Shown: in pieces, positions 25,181-35,844 of the stretch
Numbering within the stretch: the first letter of the stretch is position 1
Layout: every line of letters begins with the position of its first letter
NCBI GenBank assembly: GCA_004519485.1
Contig: CP038117.1
Location: 703,501-767,500 of the forward strand
Source of the DNA: Nannochloropsis oceanica
Taxonomy: Eukaryota > Sar > Eustigmatophyceae > Eustigmatales > Monodopsidaceae
Length of the DNA: 64,000 nt
Direction of reading: 5' to 3'
Position numbers and translations under genes: made by a program
Notes under the pieces: generated by a model
Seen by the model: the letters and a program-made list of their open reading frames with translations, nothing else
Databases searched by the model: none
Told to the model about the DNA's origin: nothing

Positions 25181-25549
25181 GGCCACTGGTCATTATTTGT
25201 ATGTACGAAACAAAAATGGCGCCCGGAATTCGCATGTTGGCACTACTCTGACCCTGTGACCCTCGCTGGAAATTTATCTAGGGTGGTTTTTCAGGGAAGA
25301 AGTGAAAATTGAGTATTTAAATAAACAGTGATATTGTGGGTATTTTCCGATCGTTTCCTTGCTCGCATATTATTATTATGATTGATTTATCATAAGCCTT
25401 ACCGTTATTTACCTTTTCTTGCACGTCTGTTTGTAAGACAGACACCACACACCTCCCTGACTTAAAATATTGTGCTCACGAAAAAGCGTTTTGGAGCAAA
25501 GAACGACACCCACTATATGACTAACCCCTCTTGGGGTTAGTAATTCCTC
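25181..25549. other. Intergenic, AT-richer spacer
   Basis: 3' flank of the aminotransferase up to the Fanzor-like remnant. Near 25520-25550 a short palindromic stretch (TAACCCC...GGGGTTA) could form a hairpin just beyond the end of the mobile-element coding remnant. Confidence 0.4.
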
Positions 25550-26463
25550 CTAACAAGTGCTTTCAACAAGTGGTTTTTGGCAGCATTTACATACCGGTCT
25601 TTTCATCGTGCCCACAACGTCCACACTTGAAAAGACTTTGCATACCCCTAACCCCTCGTTGACCAGACCGCAAGAGCTGCACGTTGTACTCGTGCCGTGC
25701 TCGTCCAGATCCAAGACGATCTTCCTACAACCCTCGGCCTTCATCCTGATACGCGGTTGAAGAGGCCGTTTCGTTGGAAACGCATCGTCTCCTTGGTCCC
25801 TGCCGTCAGAACACTCGTTCTCCCCGACATTCTTCCCACACCCACTTTCGGAGCTTCGATCTCATCGAAGCGTCGAAAGAGAAAGGCGATCTTCTTGAAA
25901 TGAAGATCGCTTACCATGCTGCTAGCTCTCGCAATGGCGCGGTACCAAGCCTTGCTAACGTTCTTAATCTTTCATTGCAGGCTTCTAACCTTTTCCCAAT
26001 TTCTCACCTTCTTCTCTAGTAACGCCTCTTTCTCCAATTCAGCAATTCTTCCCCGGATGCGTCGACTCCATGCTGGGTTTCTCGCACATCTTGATACCTT
26101 TCTCCATCCCAAAATTATGCCGGGTGGAAAGACGGAAAGCTCCGTCAATTTTGTGTCCTCGCTTATCAGGACCTTGATACTCTTCTCCTCGACGCCAAAG
26201 GAATCACTGGTCATGCGCTTGGACTTGGACTTGATATGGAATGCCGTGGATGGCTTCCCTCCCCCTCCCCCTCCCCCTCCCCCTTCACTTGCCCCTCGCC
26301 ATAGTTTGATTTTCCTGGGATTCCCCTTATTGCTCTTCTGCTTCTTCTTTTTGTTCTTTTTATTCTTCTTGCTGTCACCCTGCCCGCTTTTCCTCGTCCA
26401 CCTCCCTGATTGCGTCCCCTGTCGCAGTTTCTGATTCTCGAGTCGTGCCTCGGCTGTATACAT
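25550..26463 (-). pseudogene. Fanzor (eukaryotic TnpB/OrfB) nuclease remnant
   Basis: Read on the minus strand in one frame. 26463-25975 encodes a Lys-rich start, then a wedge-like segment (FHIKSKSKRMTSDSFGV) and RIRGRIAELEKEA. An in-frame TGA at 25974-25972 interrupts the frame, and the same frame then continues to a stop at 25550 with AWYRAIARASSMVSDLHFKK, FLFRRFDEIEAPKVG (RuvC-II region), FPTKRPLQPRIR, IVLDLDEHGTSTTCSSCG and a second CxxC pair (CKCCQK), i.e. the zinc ribbon and RuvC-III region of TnpB/Fanzor proteins. The catalytic DPG block of RuvC-I is not recognisable. Family role: RNA-guided endonucleases of IS200/IS605/IS607-type and eukaryotic transposons. With a nonsense codon and missing motif this copy is judged dead. 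The N-terminus is not found. Confidence 0.72.
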
Positions 26464-27945
26464 TTTTCAATCCTCTATAAGTGTGTAGATGTATGGTCGG
26501 GTATTGGTGTGGGTACGTGTAACTGGGGGGGAAGCAGTGGTCAAGGCAAGTGCGAATGCTACTCCAGGGAAGCGGAACATATGCTTTTCCCCCATGTCCT
26601 TTTTCGCTCCTCTGTCCCCACGGTGCTGTCTCGACCGTGCCGATATTTGAAAGCACTTTTGTGCATATAAATGTGTGTGTCTGGGTATGTGTGTGAACAG
26701 GTGAGTGTGGGTGGGTGTCGACGTGCGGTTGTTCTTAACGTACTGTCATTTGTTAGGGCCTTTATGTCTGAAAATTCGCCTGTTCCAAAAAAACAAAAAG
26801 GAGGAAGGATCGAAGAGCACGAAGGCTGCAACGGCTGCAACGGCCTCTTCCCCCTCCCGGCGTTGTTCCTCACGTGCAACTGCCACAGCGTCCTTGTGTT
26901 CGATGATTCGAGACCAGGAACAGTTGCTCGATGACGCTACCCCCTTGGAACGACGACATAGAACCACGTGGTTCCCCGGTGACTATGCTGCTTCGTTTTT
27001 GTCGGTTCGAGGGAAGCAGTGGGCGAAAACAAATGCCACGCAACGGAGGCTGCACATAAGCTTTTTCATGCCGAGTCCCGGGCCGCGAGAGTCTCCAACA
27101 ATCGAATTTCGAGTCATCGAAGACAGGAATTCAGTTGTAGTTCCACGTGACCTACGTCGCCGGGAGAGAAGCGGCGGCGTTGCACCTTTTACCTCCTCCA
27201 ATCTTTTCTTCTTCCTTCGAGTGTGTCTGCATAAAATGCGCTTTAGCCCACCTTGTTACTCGCCCTTTGCTTTTCCTCACTACTTTACCCAGCCCTTCCA
27301 CACTACCAACACTATATAAATGTATACATCAACACTCATGAAGGCCAAAACATGCACGTGCCGTCACTGAAGGCGTGGCATTTGGCTCGCTGTTCGCTGT
27401 TTTTTTACTGCCACCACCACCCTCTCCCCTTGACACCCACACCCATTTTCCCGACACACCCACATCTACAACCACCCAAATGGACATGTGTCATATCCAC
27501 ATTCGGTTCTCGAAATGTCACAAGAATTTTGTGCAGACGCGACCCGTGATGAATCGGAGTTAGAGCACTTGACCAAGCACTTGCATGTAAATGCGACCAT
27601 CTTGAACTGGTTCACAGGTCCTACGTCCCTCACAGATATCGCCTGTTGAGGATTGTAAAACTGCCGGGGTGGTCGTGGGAGTCCATTACGATCCTAGATG
27701 GGTAAGAAGACAAGCAGGATATTCCGAAAGAGGGAACAAGAAGAAAGCGGGCGTAATAGGGGGAAAGTAAAGCAATGCAGAGGTAATGACTCCACAACAT
27801 TGGCGTGTTCGGAGCTGACACTGACAGGCGTCCTAAGTTCGTGGTGTCGCTTATGTATATTCTTGTAGTTTGTAATATGCGAAAAAGGGAAAAATGATGT
27901 AAACCAAGGTGCGTCCAAAATCTGTATTTGTTCAATCTCAAACGA
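26464..27945. other. Gene-poor spacer beyond the Fanzor remnant
   Basis: About 1.5 kb of mixed-composition DNA. Short open frames on both strands have no family features. It could include the decayed 5' part of the mobile element, but I see no terminal repeats or homology. Confidence 0.35.
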
Positions 27946-28488
27946 CTATCCCCAGTTGGTGTATTTGCTTCCCCTCCCAATCAATGTCTCAACGCGCCAA
28001 CTCGACCCTATCTCTCTATTCTCCGTCCTCCCCGCCCCCCTCTTCTCCTCCTCCTTCTCCTTCTTCTCCTCTGACGACGACTCAGAGGGAGAGGAGGCGC
28101 TGAGGCCCTGTCTCCCCCCCCGGCGGCGCTTCCGGCGGGATTTATTCGCGTTAACCCAGCGCTTCATTGCTGCCGCGTTGAACGCCTTCTCCTTGACTCG
28201 TCGGCGGCTGGTCTTCTTCGTCTCGTCCTTCTTCTTGTGCTGTGACACCGTCAGGCTGATGCAGCCCCACACAGGCCGCTTCCGTTTCGCTTTACTTAGA
28301 ACAATCCCCGCACAGGGGGTAGGTGAAGTAAGGAAGTAAAACTCATGCGCTCTGACACCGGTTGTCCGCCTACTTCCTCCTCCTCCTTTGACCGGGGTCG
28401 TTGTTTTTCTCTTTCTTCCCTCAACCCGGGAAAAAAGGCACGAGTGGAAGATCGCTCTTCCGCTTTTCTCCAAAAGATTCTTTTTCAA
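27946..28488 (-). CDS. Unrecognised highly basic open frame (doubtful gene)
   Basis: 180 codons on the minus strand. The central part is strongly basic (KKKDETKKTSRRRVKEKAF, then NANKSRRKRRRGG) and is followed by a Ser/Glu/Lys tract (SSPSESSSEEKKEKEEEK). That composition resembles nucleolar or chromatin proteins, but no domain is recognisable, and no splice partners or upstream exon were found. It may be a lone exon, part of the nearby mobile-element remnant, or chance. Confidence 0.25.
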   Translation of the reverse strand: MKKNLLEKSGRAIFHSCLFSRVEGRKRKTTTPVKGGGGSRRTTGVRAHEFYFLTSPTPCAGIVLSKAKRKRPVWGCISLTVSQHKKKDETKKTSRRRVKEKAFNAAAMKRWVNANKSRRKRRRGGRQGLSASSPSESSSEEKKEKEEEKRGAGRTENREIGSSWRVETLIGRGSKYTNWG

Positions 28489-29237
28489 TTAACTTAATTA
28501 TGCTACGACCACTTTCACTATTTACAAAAGTATCCTTCCTCGTAGAGAAGGATTTTTTTCCTTCTCTTATTCATCATGTCAATCGCTTTAGTTTGAAAGG
28601 GTATTTTATTTTTACTGTTGCTTATTCCCTCCCTCCGCAATGCTCACCTCTTCGGCCCTTCGTCCACTTGTGCACGAGAAATAGTCAGAGATTTAGGAAG
28701 TCGACGAGACGAAATTTTATACCGATGCCAAAAACCGACAAAGGCACGCACACGCGCAAAACAGATTCGCCTGTATCAAGCCACCTCATCTATTTCTTTC
28801 TCACGTCTACCTCTCCTCCATCTCTCCACTCCTTTCCCCAGTTCCGAGCCGTCAGCGATTGCGATTCGCGATAGAAGTACTCCCATTTGTATGTCAAATG
28901 CATAGCTTTATCCATCCACGCCCGCCAGTCCCGCATGAGCTTGTGAAGCATTAGTTCGGTCTCCCCTCCTTGTGCTCGCCTCCTGCTTCGCTGCCTTTCT
29001 TTGACTTAGATGGGTCGACAAGTAGGGTCATCAAAATAGCATGTCGTATCCCAGCTCATTGAAGCAAGCGCACTTCTCTGGTCCCACGCAACACCTAATG
29101 CACGGCGACCCACACACACCACGTGTACAGGAGGCAGCGGGAAGTTCTAAATGCACAACCAGTAGCAACAGCAGGAGTCTGGGTAGCATTTCGCGAAGCG
29201 TCTCCATTACATTCCACGGCGCTCTTTTCAAGCAGCC
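28489..29237. other. Intergenic spacer upstream of the CYP38-like gene
   Basis: Promoter and 5' UTR of the CYP38-like gene are expected here. It is AT-richer than average between 28490 and 28640. No gene is recognised. Confidence 0.4.
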
Positions 29238-30917
29238 ATGCGTGGCCTCCTCCCAGCCCTGCTGCCTGTTTGCCTCCTCTTCTTTATCCTACCCGCATCG
29301 TCAGCCTTCATCCGCATGCCTCTCCCCTCCTCTACCTCCACGTCGCGTAGAAGACATGATTCTTTCCCGGGCTTAGCACAGACAGCACCCTCAGAGGACC
29401 AGCCACCACCGCCATTATCGAAATCAACACCACTACCCCCGTCACCCTACCGATCCCACCGCACCAGTCGAGTTGCGCAAAACTGGAGCACTCTGAGCCG
29501 GCGTAGAGCCATAGGTGTAGCTTCCGCATTAGTCCCTGCCCTGCTGACGATTGCCGCACCAACACCAGGCAAGAAGGGAGTTGCACAAGCAGCGCTTGAA
29601 GAGTTCCCATGGGTGACCAAAGGCGGGCTCCTTGACGGAGTACTACCCGAATCAGTGCTCGTCGAGTCCCTTCCCTTAGATAATCAAGCCATCAAGAGCA
29701 TGGGGCAAGCACTTAGTAGGATCAATGAGTTGCGGGGGTTGAACGTGCTGCAAGGAACCGGGTTCTGTAACGAGGCAGGTCAAGTCCAGGCGGACCTCAG
29801 TTTCGTCGCACCCGAGTCACACGCAACAGGAGCCAACGGAACAACGGCATTTGATGCAATGGAAAGCGCCAACGGTGAAGACATATCAACCTTTCGTTGG
29901 GCAAAAATCAAAGGACTGGCTGAAAATGTACGTGCAACGTACAACAGGGAAAAGGACGCTTTTCCTTATGCCTTAACCATCCGACCCAACACTACCGCCG
30001 AGTCGCAATCCCGGCGCCGGGCACGGTTTGCTAACGAGCTATTGTTGCTAGATGATGCAATTGCAAGCTTGGAGAATGCGACAAAAAGGGAAAGTGTATC
30101 GGATACGTTGAGGTACCAAGAGGAGTCTTTGCTGCATCTTGGGCATTTAGGCGAGTTGATGGTGGCCAAATTTCCTTTCTCTCCGCCCAAGAATGATGAT
30201 CGTCGAGAAGACGATTATTTTAATTTGCCGCGGTTGTTTGGGCGGGCGGAGGCGACGTTCTTTGTGAGGGAATTGCCGAAAGAAAATGGTGCGAAGGATG
30301 ACGAGCTCCGAATGGGAAATATCACTATTGTCGTCGACGGGTTCAATGCGCCCATTTCGGCGGGTAACTTTATAGACTTATGCCAGCGGGGATTTTATAA
30401 CCGATTGCCGCTGGTGAAGGAGAAGGTTCGGAGTGCGAGTAAGGAGGGAGGCGAGGTGGAGCTGGTGGTGGGGGGGAGGTACAAGACAGGGTTTATTGAC
30501 CCCATTACGGGAAAACAACGCCGGGTGCCCTTGGAAGTAATGCGTGCGGAGGCGGAGGGGAACAAACCTTTTTATGGACAGGCAAGAAATACTGGGATAT
30601 TCACACGGGCGCCGCCTTTGTTGAGCTATCGGACCCCACGAGCGGTGGGCTTGCTACACCCAGAGCAGGACGGAAACGGCGCGAATAGCGAATTTTTTTG
30701 GTTGAAAGATGACGCGCGGTGTGTGGATTCGGCGAAGGGGCTTGACGGAAAATTTACATTGATTGGTTATGTGGTGGGGGGGGGCAGGGAGGATGACCTG
30801 TTCCCGTATTTGAATGAGGGATTCCAGGTGGAGAGCGTGCAGGTAGCGTGGGGGTATGATCATTTGGTCCGTTCCCGAGTAGGATTTATTGATATTTTGC
30901 TGCAGGGTGACGAGTAA
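29238..30917 (+). CDS. CYP38: Thylakoid-lumen cyclophilin-like protein (CYP38/TLP40 type)
   Basis: A single-exon frame of 559 residues. Residues 1-24 form an ER signal peptide ending SSAF, the heterokont plastid motif. A Ser/Pro/Arg-rich transit region follows. A twin-arginine segment (SRRRAIGVASALVPALLTIA) ends in AQAA, the lumenal cleavage signal, so the precursor is tripartite. The mature part has the helical N-terminal domain of CYP38 (SMGQALSRINELRGLN, LHLGHLGELMV) and a divergent cyclophilin barrel (ITIVVDGFNAPISAGNFIDLCQRGFYNRLP, then SEFFWLKDD and FTLIGYVVGG). CYP38 helps assemble and maintain photosystem II. The PPIase active-site residues are poorly conserved, as in other CYP38 members, so a chaperone role is likelier than catalysis. 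Confidence 0.9.
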   Translation: MRGLLPALLPVCLLFFILPASSAFIRMPLPSSTSTSRRRHDSFPGLAQTAPSEDQPPPPLSKSTPLPPSPYRSHRTSRVAQNWSTLSRRRAIGVASALVPALLTIAAPTPGKKGVAQAALEEFPWVTKGGLLDGVLPESVLVESLPLDNQAIKSMGQALSRINELRGLNVLQGTGFCNEAGQVQADLSFVAPESHATGANGTTAFDAMESANGEDISTFRWAKIKGLAENVRATYNREKDAFPYALTIRPNTTAESQSRRRARFANELLLLDDAIASLENATKRESVSDTLRYQEESLLHLGHLGELMVAKFPFSPPKNDDRREDDYFNLPRLFGRAEATFFVRELPKENGAKDDELRMGNITIVVDGFNAPISAGNFIDLCQRGFYNRLPLVKEKVRSASKEGGEVELVVGGRYKTGFIDPITGKQRRVPLEVMRAEAEGNKPFYGQARNTGIFTRAPPLLSYRTPRAVGLLHPEQDGNGANSEFFWLKDDARCVDSAKGLDGKFTLIGYVVGGGREDDLFPYLNEGFQVESVQVAWGYDHLVRSRVGFIDILLQGDE

Positions 30918-31506
30918 AGACCCTAGGGACGTAAAGGAGGGAAGGGATAGGTAGCTTGCTGGGTAAAAAAATTGCCTTTGTGTTGATATATTTGGTGGAG
31001 ATGAAAAGGAGGAAGGGGAGGAGCAAGAGGTAAGGAAGGAGGGCTCTGCTCACAGGGTTGGAGCAGAGGTGTCTTTTGGGGGTGGTCTCCTGATTGAAAA
31101 CCATTTGTTTACGATAGTGAACGAAATAATTCTATGTTATATCGGCACGGTACAGAAGCAAGCAAGGAAGTTACAACGATGAGGGCTGCAGCATTTTAAT
31201 GAGAGAGCCTCCTGTGCATCCCTCCATATCTTGCGCCATCGACGGCCACTTTCCAGCCTAGGCACGACTAAACCAAAACCCAAATATATTTAATGAAAGG
31301 AAACGAAAAACTGAAACCAGTCTTCGAGAAAATAAGGCGTGGAGTAAAACCCGCTCATCCACACACACTCATACATGCACACTCTCTTTGTCTCCGCACC
31401 CTCTTCGTCTCTTTCTTTTCGTTTAGCTCCATTTTGATGTATCTACAAGTACGACATGTCATTTTTTTGCGCTTCCAGCCGTCTCGTTTTACTGTTTTTT
31501 ATCATC
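30918..31506. other. Spacer between convergent CYP38-like and PITHD1 genes
   Basis: 3' untranslated regions of both genes. AT-rich islands such as AAATATATTTAATGAAA near 31280 may hold polyadenylation signals. No coding exon is recognised. Confidence 0.45.
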
Positions 31507-32537
31507 TTAATTTCCTGACACATCCGGCAATAAAAATTCCCCCGCATCCTGCTTGTGATCCGCCGCCTGAGGCGCCGACTCGTATACACATTCCACCACC
31601 CCATGCCGCGCCGTCGTCACCTCGCCTTTAAACCCCACATACGACACCGACGTCACATCACTCCCCTCATTTTCACTAAAGAAAATGGTCAAGCTGTCAA
31701 CATTCTGAAACTTGCTCACTTTTAAAGGATAATCGATTCCACCCCCATCTCCCATAGAGGCCGCGTTCGCTACCAGCTCCAATTCTTGTGCCGCAGGTAG
31801 CTCCCCACAGTTGCTGAAATCGATGTCGTCTCGATTCATGAAGCTAAGAGGAGTTAAAATGGGGTAGACAAAGGAATGGCATGGGAATAAGAGAAGTAGG
31901 GAGAGAACGAGAAAAGGAAGAAGCGCTACAACATCAGAGGTCCGCATTAAAAAACTCAACCCTTCCTACTTACAGTTTGATCTTGGTCGGTGCTGTGCCC
32001 TCACCTGCATGGCCCCCAATTATATTGATGCTCTTGAGTTTGACAACGCGGGTAAACGGCACAAAGAGCAGTAGCTCCGGGTCGTCGTCGTGGCTGTCTA
32101 GGCAGGGTTCGGCCTCCCGGCGTCGACTGTAGGGCTTGAAAGGATGCAGGCACGCACCGAACTCACTCTCGTTTAAACAGCGGACCTTGCTCGTATCAAT
32201 AGCTGAATACATGGACTGCCCATCGGGGTCCTCGGCCTCATGGTCGCTGTGTTACAGGAACGAATGAATGAGGAGTGTAAGATTGGTGAAGGGGAGAGAG
32301 AGGAGGCAAAGGAGGAGGCTGACCGCGGCTCTTCCCTAAAGAGACGCACGATGCCACTGATAGAAACAAGTATACACAAAATCCCTACTCCGCACGCTGC
32401 AAACAAGCACTCTACCACCACTTATGTCCTTCTCGACGCTAAGTCATGATACTTCCAGCGCTCGCTCACCATTCTTCTCCGTGACCGTGGTCGTGGCCGT
32501 GCCCACAGGAATCAATGTGCTCACCCCGGCAGCTCAT
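31507..32537 (-). CDS. PITHD1: PITH domain-containing protein 1 homologue
   Basis: Three exons, 32537-32470, 32246-31974 and 31843-31507 (phases 2 and 2), give 225 residues, the usual PITHD1 length. The N-terminus has the His/Gly-rich CGHGHDHGHGEE. The PITH domain then runs from VRCLNES through ELLLFVPFTRVVKLKSINI, VSKFQNVDSLTIFFSENEGSD and SVSYVGFKGE to the PITHD1-specific end ECVYESAPQAADHK. PITH domains associate with the 26S proteasome in thioredoxin-like proteins; PITHD1 has been linked to proteasome function, but its exact role in algae is unknown. It has no thioredoxin domain. It is divergent from the EFHC-like gene. Confidence 0.92.
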
Positions 32538-32992
32538 TCCTCCTGCTCTCCTAGTGTGATCTAGCACCCTTAACGATGCTGGGGTGGGCAGGGGGATGTG
32601 TTGTGGGTGTGAGAAGCAAAACAGGAAGGCAGTATGTTGTGCTTTTCAACAGAGTTCTGCTATTAATGTGATGATGTCACGATGTGTGTGTGACTCACAA
32701 CGACTTACGAAATGCAGGCGATTCGCTTTTTTGATCGGCGCCCCCCCCAAGAAAGTACTTAAATTATGAATGCATGCAAGGATGTCAGCAAATGCTCGCT
32801 CTTTAATCAGAACCGTGCATTTTGACAAAGGAGACCGGCCTTACTGGCCCATAGCCAAACTCACTCACTACTCACGGCCCATGCCACTTTTTGCACGCTA
32901 CGTCTTTTTCCAGCTCCTTTTGTCCAAATTCTCACGGCATACTTTCACCTATTTCCTACTTTTTATATTTGGGCAGAGCCCGTCCCGCAAAA
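32538..32992. promoter_or_regulatory. Bidirectional promoter region, PITHD1 / EFHC-like
   Basis: 455 bp lie between the two divergent start codons. A TTTTTATATTT stretch at about 32959-32970, just upstream of the EFHC-like ATG, could be a core promoter element. Otherwise nothing is visible. Confidence 0.4.
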
Positions 32993-34551
32993 ATGAATCA
33001 GGGCTCACGACGACCTGCTGGGGGGGAAGAGGAGGAGACCGTCCTCCCGTTGACTCCCGGCCTGCGGCGGGCCCCGAACCCTTACATGGCGCGCGCCTTA
33101 GCCACGTCCCCAGGCTTTAGCGGGCGCAGACAGCAGCAGAAGGTTTTGACAGATTCGCTTGTACGTGCCATCCTCGACACCTTTTCTCTACTCTTGTTGG
33201 GATGAACCCGTCTTCTTCCTCACTATTCATTACCACCACCGGTTTTCCTCAAACACAGGGCGGGCTCGCCATGTCTTCGGCCAATGGTCTTGACAACAGC
33301 AATCACAATTTTTCCCATGATGCTGAAATTGTCGCCTCTGCTGTGGTGGACTCGCCTCCCCCCTGGTTGCAGAAGGACGACCGAGAAGTGCTGAGGTATT
33401 ACGCGTACTCCCATGAGCCTGTTTACGAAGGTGGGGATGTGAATGTGAAAGTGTTTCGGGTCCGATACTTCACCATCTACTATTTTACTTCTTCGGGTAT
33501 GTACGTTTTTGTTGCCATTGGTGAAGTCGAACGGATACTTTATAGATGGCAAATGAAGATTGAAATAGAAATGTGTTGGGCGGCCTTCGTGCACATTATC
33601 ACAGTACCTGTTACTTGGATAATATATACAGCTTGCATGCACGCCGGTTGCAAGCACGCACAAATGGACTGCCTGATAGAGACTAACTTCACGCGCTTTA
33701 TACATGCTCGCTCAAACATGAATTTCTAATCGCATCTCTGAACCTTAGGGATGCTTTCTGTGAAAGAGCCCGCACAAGTGAACTCGGGCATCACACAAGG
33801 CACCTATTTGCGCAAGCAAAAGGTGCCCAAGGCCACCTGTCAGCAGCAACTTGAGGGCAACGAGCGAAATCCTCGCTTTTTCAACCCGTCGGACTTCGCT
33901 GTTGGTGCCACTGTGGCATTTTACGGTCGGCCCTTGGTCATAACAGATGCAGACACGTACACGCGCGAGTGGCATGCGCGGACATTGGGTCAGCCACTTG
34001 GAGCGCGGCTCGACAGTCCCGTCGACGGACATCGTAATCAGCGGCTTTGCATGGAACAACCTTTGTTGGTGCGTCGCCAAAAGCAGGAAGTGCGGCGGCA
34101 GCAAGAGCGAGAGCAGCAGGGGCAAGATAATGCGGTCGCCATACCGAAAACAAGAAAGCTCCTACCTTACCCACGACGGGACACCACAGTATTGCGCTTT
34201 TTCTGTGCATTCGGAGATGAGCGCTGTGTTGGGGGCCCTCACCGTTGTGTGCTCTACTATTACGTGGGCAACCAAGAGATGGAGATCAAGGAGACAAAGG
34301 AGCAGGGTCGGTACCATTTTCCCAACTTCTTAAACCGGCAACAGGTCTTGTCGGAATCCGGTCAAGTGTATCAGGCAGAAGACTTGCGGTGCGGGGATTT
34401 TATAAAGGTGTACGGACGGCAACTCCTCTTGGTATTCTGCGATGCAAGTACTGTCGAGTGGTACGCAACCAGAAGCATTTCGCAGGTGCCGTTGCCAATC
34501 ACCTCAAGCGACTCTGCAGGCCCTCCTTCCAACGCCACCACGAGGGTTTGA
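32993..34551 (+). CDS. EFHC/Rib72-like axonemal protein with two DM10 domains
   Basis: Three exons, 32993-33160, 33259-33496 and 33749-34551 (phases 0 and 1), give 402 residues. EFHC1/2 (Rib72) are inner-junction proteins of ciliary doublet microtubules. DM10-1 (about 99-213) reads EVLRYYAYSHEPVYE, YFTIYYFTSSGMLSVKEP across the exon 2-3 junction, NSGITQGTYLRKQKVPK, then VAFYGRPLVITDADTYTREW. DM10-2 (about 282-380) reads TVLRFFCAFGD, VLYYYVGNQEMEIKE and LRCGDFIKVYGRQLLLVFCDAST. Family members normally have a third DM10 and often a C-terminal EF-hand. Here the frame ends after DM10-2, about 360 bp before the tandem array, so either the gene is naturally short or its 3' part was lost or lies in exons I cannot detect. 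Confidence 0.83.
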
Positions 34552-34914
34552 CATATTGAGCACATTCTCTACTCTCAAGGGCATTTTCCGAAGTTTTGCA
34601 CAGACAATGCGCTGCATCCGATCTGATTGTTAAAAGAATCCGCCCGGATCTGACGATTTCAGATGCTTCCCCGTATTTTGCTGTTTCTTTTCCGCCAAAA
34701 TCGACGAGTGATTTCCTCTATGCCACCATGTGACATTTTTGATCCCTATGGGACTTTCAAACACTGTGTGGAGGATAAAAATCAGCATTGTTAATTGCAA
34801 TAAGTAATAAAAATGTTTTTCTTTTGCCGCCCTTGCTTCCCTTTCAAAGCTCCCAAAGAATATGATAAATCAACAAAATGCCTCTCTAGATGCATCATGG
34901 CCATATTCCAAGAC
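34552..34914. other. Spacer between the EFHC-like gene and the tandem array
   Basis: AT-rich 3' flank with ATAAAAAT-type stretches near 34800. No third DM10 or EF-hand exon is visible. Similarity to the repeat units begins at about 34915. Confidence 0.45.
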
Positions 34915-35844
34915 GATGGAGCACGTACACGGTCAACTCAACAACGAGCACTCCGTAAACTTCCAACGCGCGAGTTTGTTTCCTTTCTCCATGGTTTGAT
35001 TAGATTGTCTTGCTTGTTTTGTCTCTTCCGCACGACCGCCGCCAACTGCGTATCCCACTTGCTCAATCGTGCTCCCGGAATGTAAAGTGTCAATCAAGGA
35101 AGGCGATCTGTCAAACCTGGTTTCACAAGCCTTGCTCGGGTTGAAAGCGCGGTGGGGAGGGAGGGAGCCGGGAGGTCATGATAGGGTGTACAATGTGAAA
35201 TTGCGGTCGTCGTGTATTGACCAAAAGATGTGAGAAGCCGGGAGAAGAACCAGTACGGGGACTGCGGATGATGTCATTGTGTTGTCACTCGTCCTCAAGC
35301 CCAGCAGCAAGACCTGGTTTTGTGTGTGCTGGAGCAACATGGCACGTAAAGTCAGTCAACACCGCCGCAACCGACGACCGTCGTGACGTGTGAGGAGTTG
35401 ACACGGGGTTCCACACCAGTCTTGCTTGTGTCCCGTGCCCGAGTCTTGAGTGTGGCACCACAAGCACTCAATACTTCCACCGCCACCCTCACATACAGGT
35501 CCGTCACGTCGCCCTGTGTATTGTACCGGCGTCGGTGGCTGGCTCGTGGTGGTGGATGTTGCTCGCTCCAATGATGGCATGCCATAAGTTACCATCGAGC
35601 CAGGCCTCCTCCTCGTCCCTCCTGTGTCTTTGGTGTTGCCCTTTGGCACGCCATGGGATGGCCGCGTGGCCACCATATTGTGGCCTGGCGTGCGCGGGAA
35701 ATGGCGAAGTGTAATGCCGAGGCGGCCGTGGTCTCAAATGCTTTGGGGAAACCGACCTCTCACACTCATTCGCCGTCCCTCCCCACAAGAAGACGCACTG
35801 GTTGGTTGCTGCTTTGGTCAACCGCAGCCATCAGAGAGAGCCAC

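Noticed and set aside
26671-27319. Plus-strand frames upstream of the Fanzor remnant
   Set aside because: No family motif or convincing splice partner; composition is like the surrounding non-coding DNA.
35356-35676. 106-codon minus-strand frame repeated in most array units
   Set aside because: A one-base deletion in units 2 and 3 (GTCACGTCGCCC becomes GTCACACGCCC) changes its frame, whereas the plus-strand gene changes only by multiples of three. It persists because the units are nearly identical.
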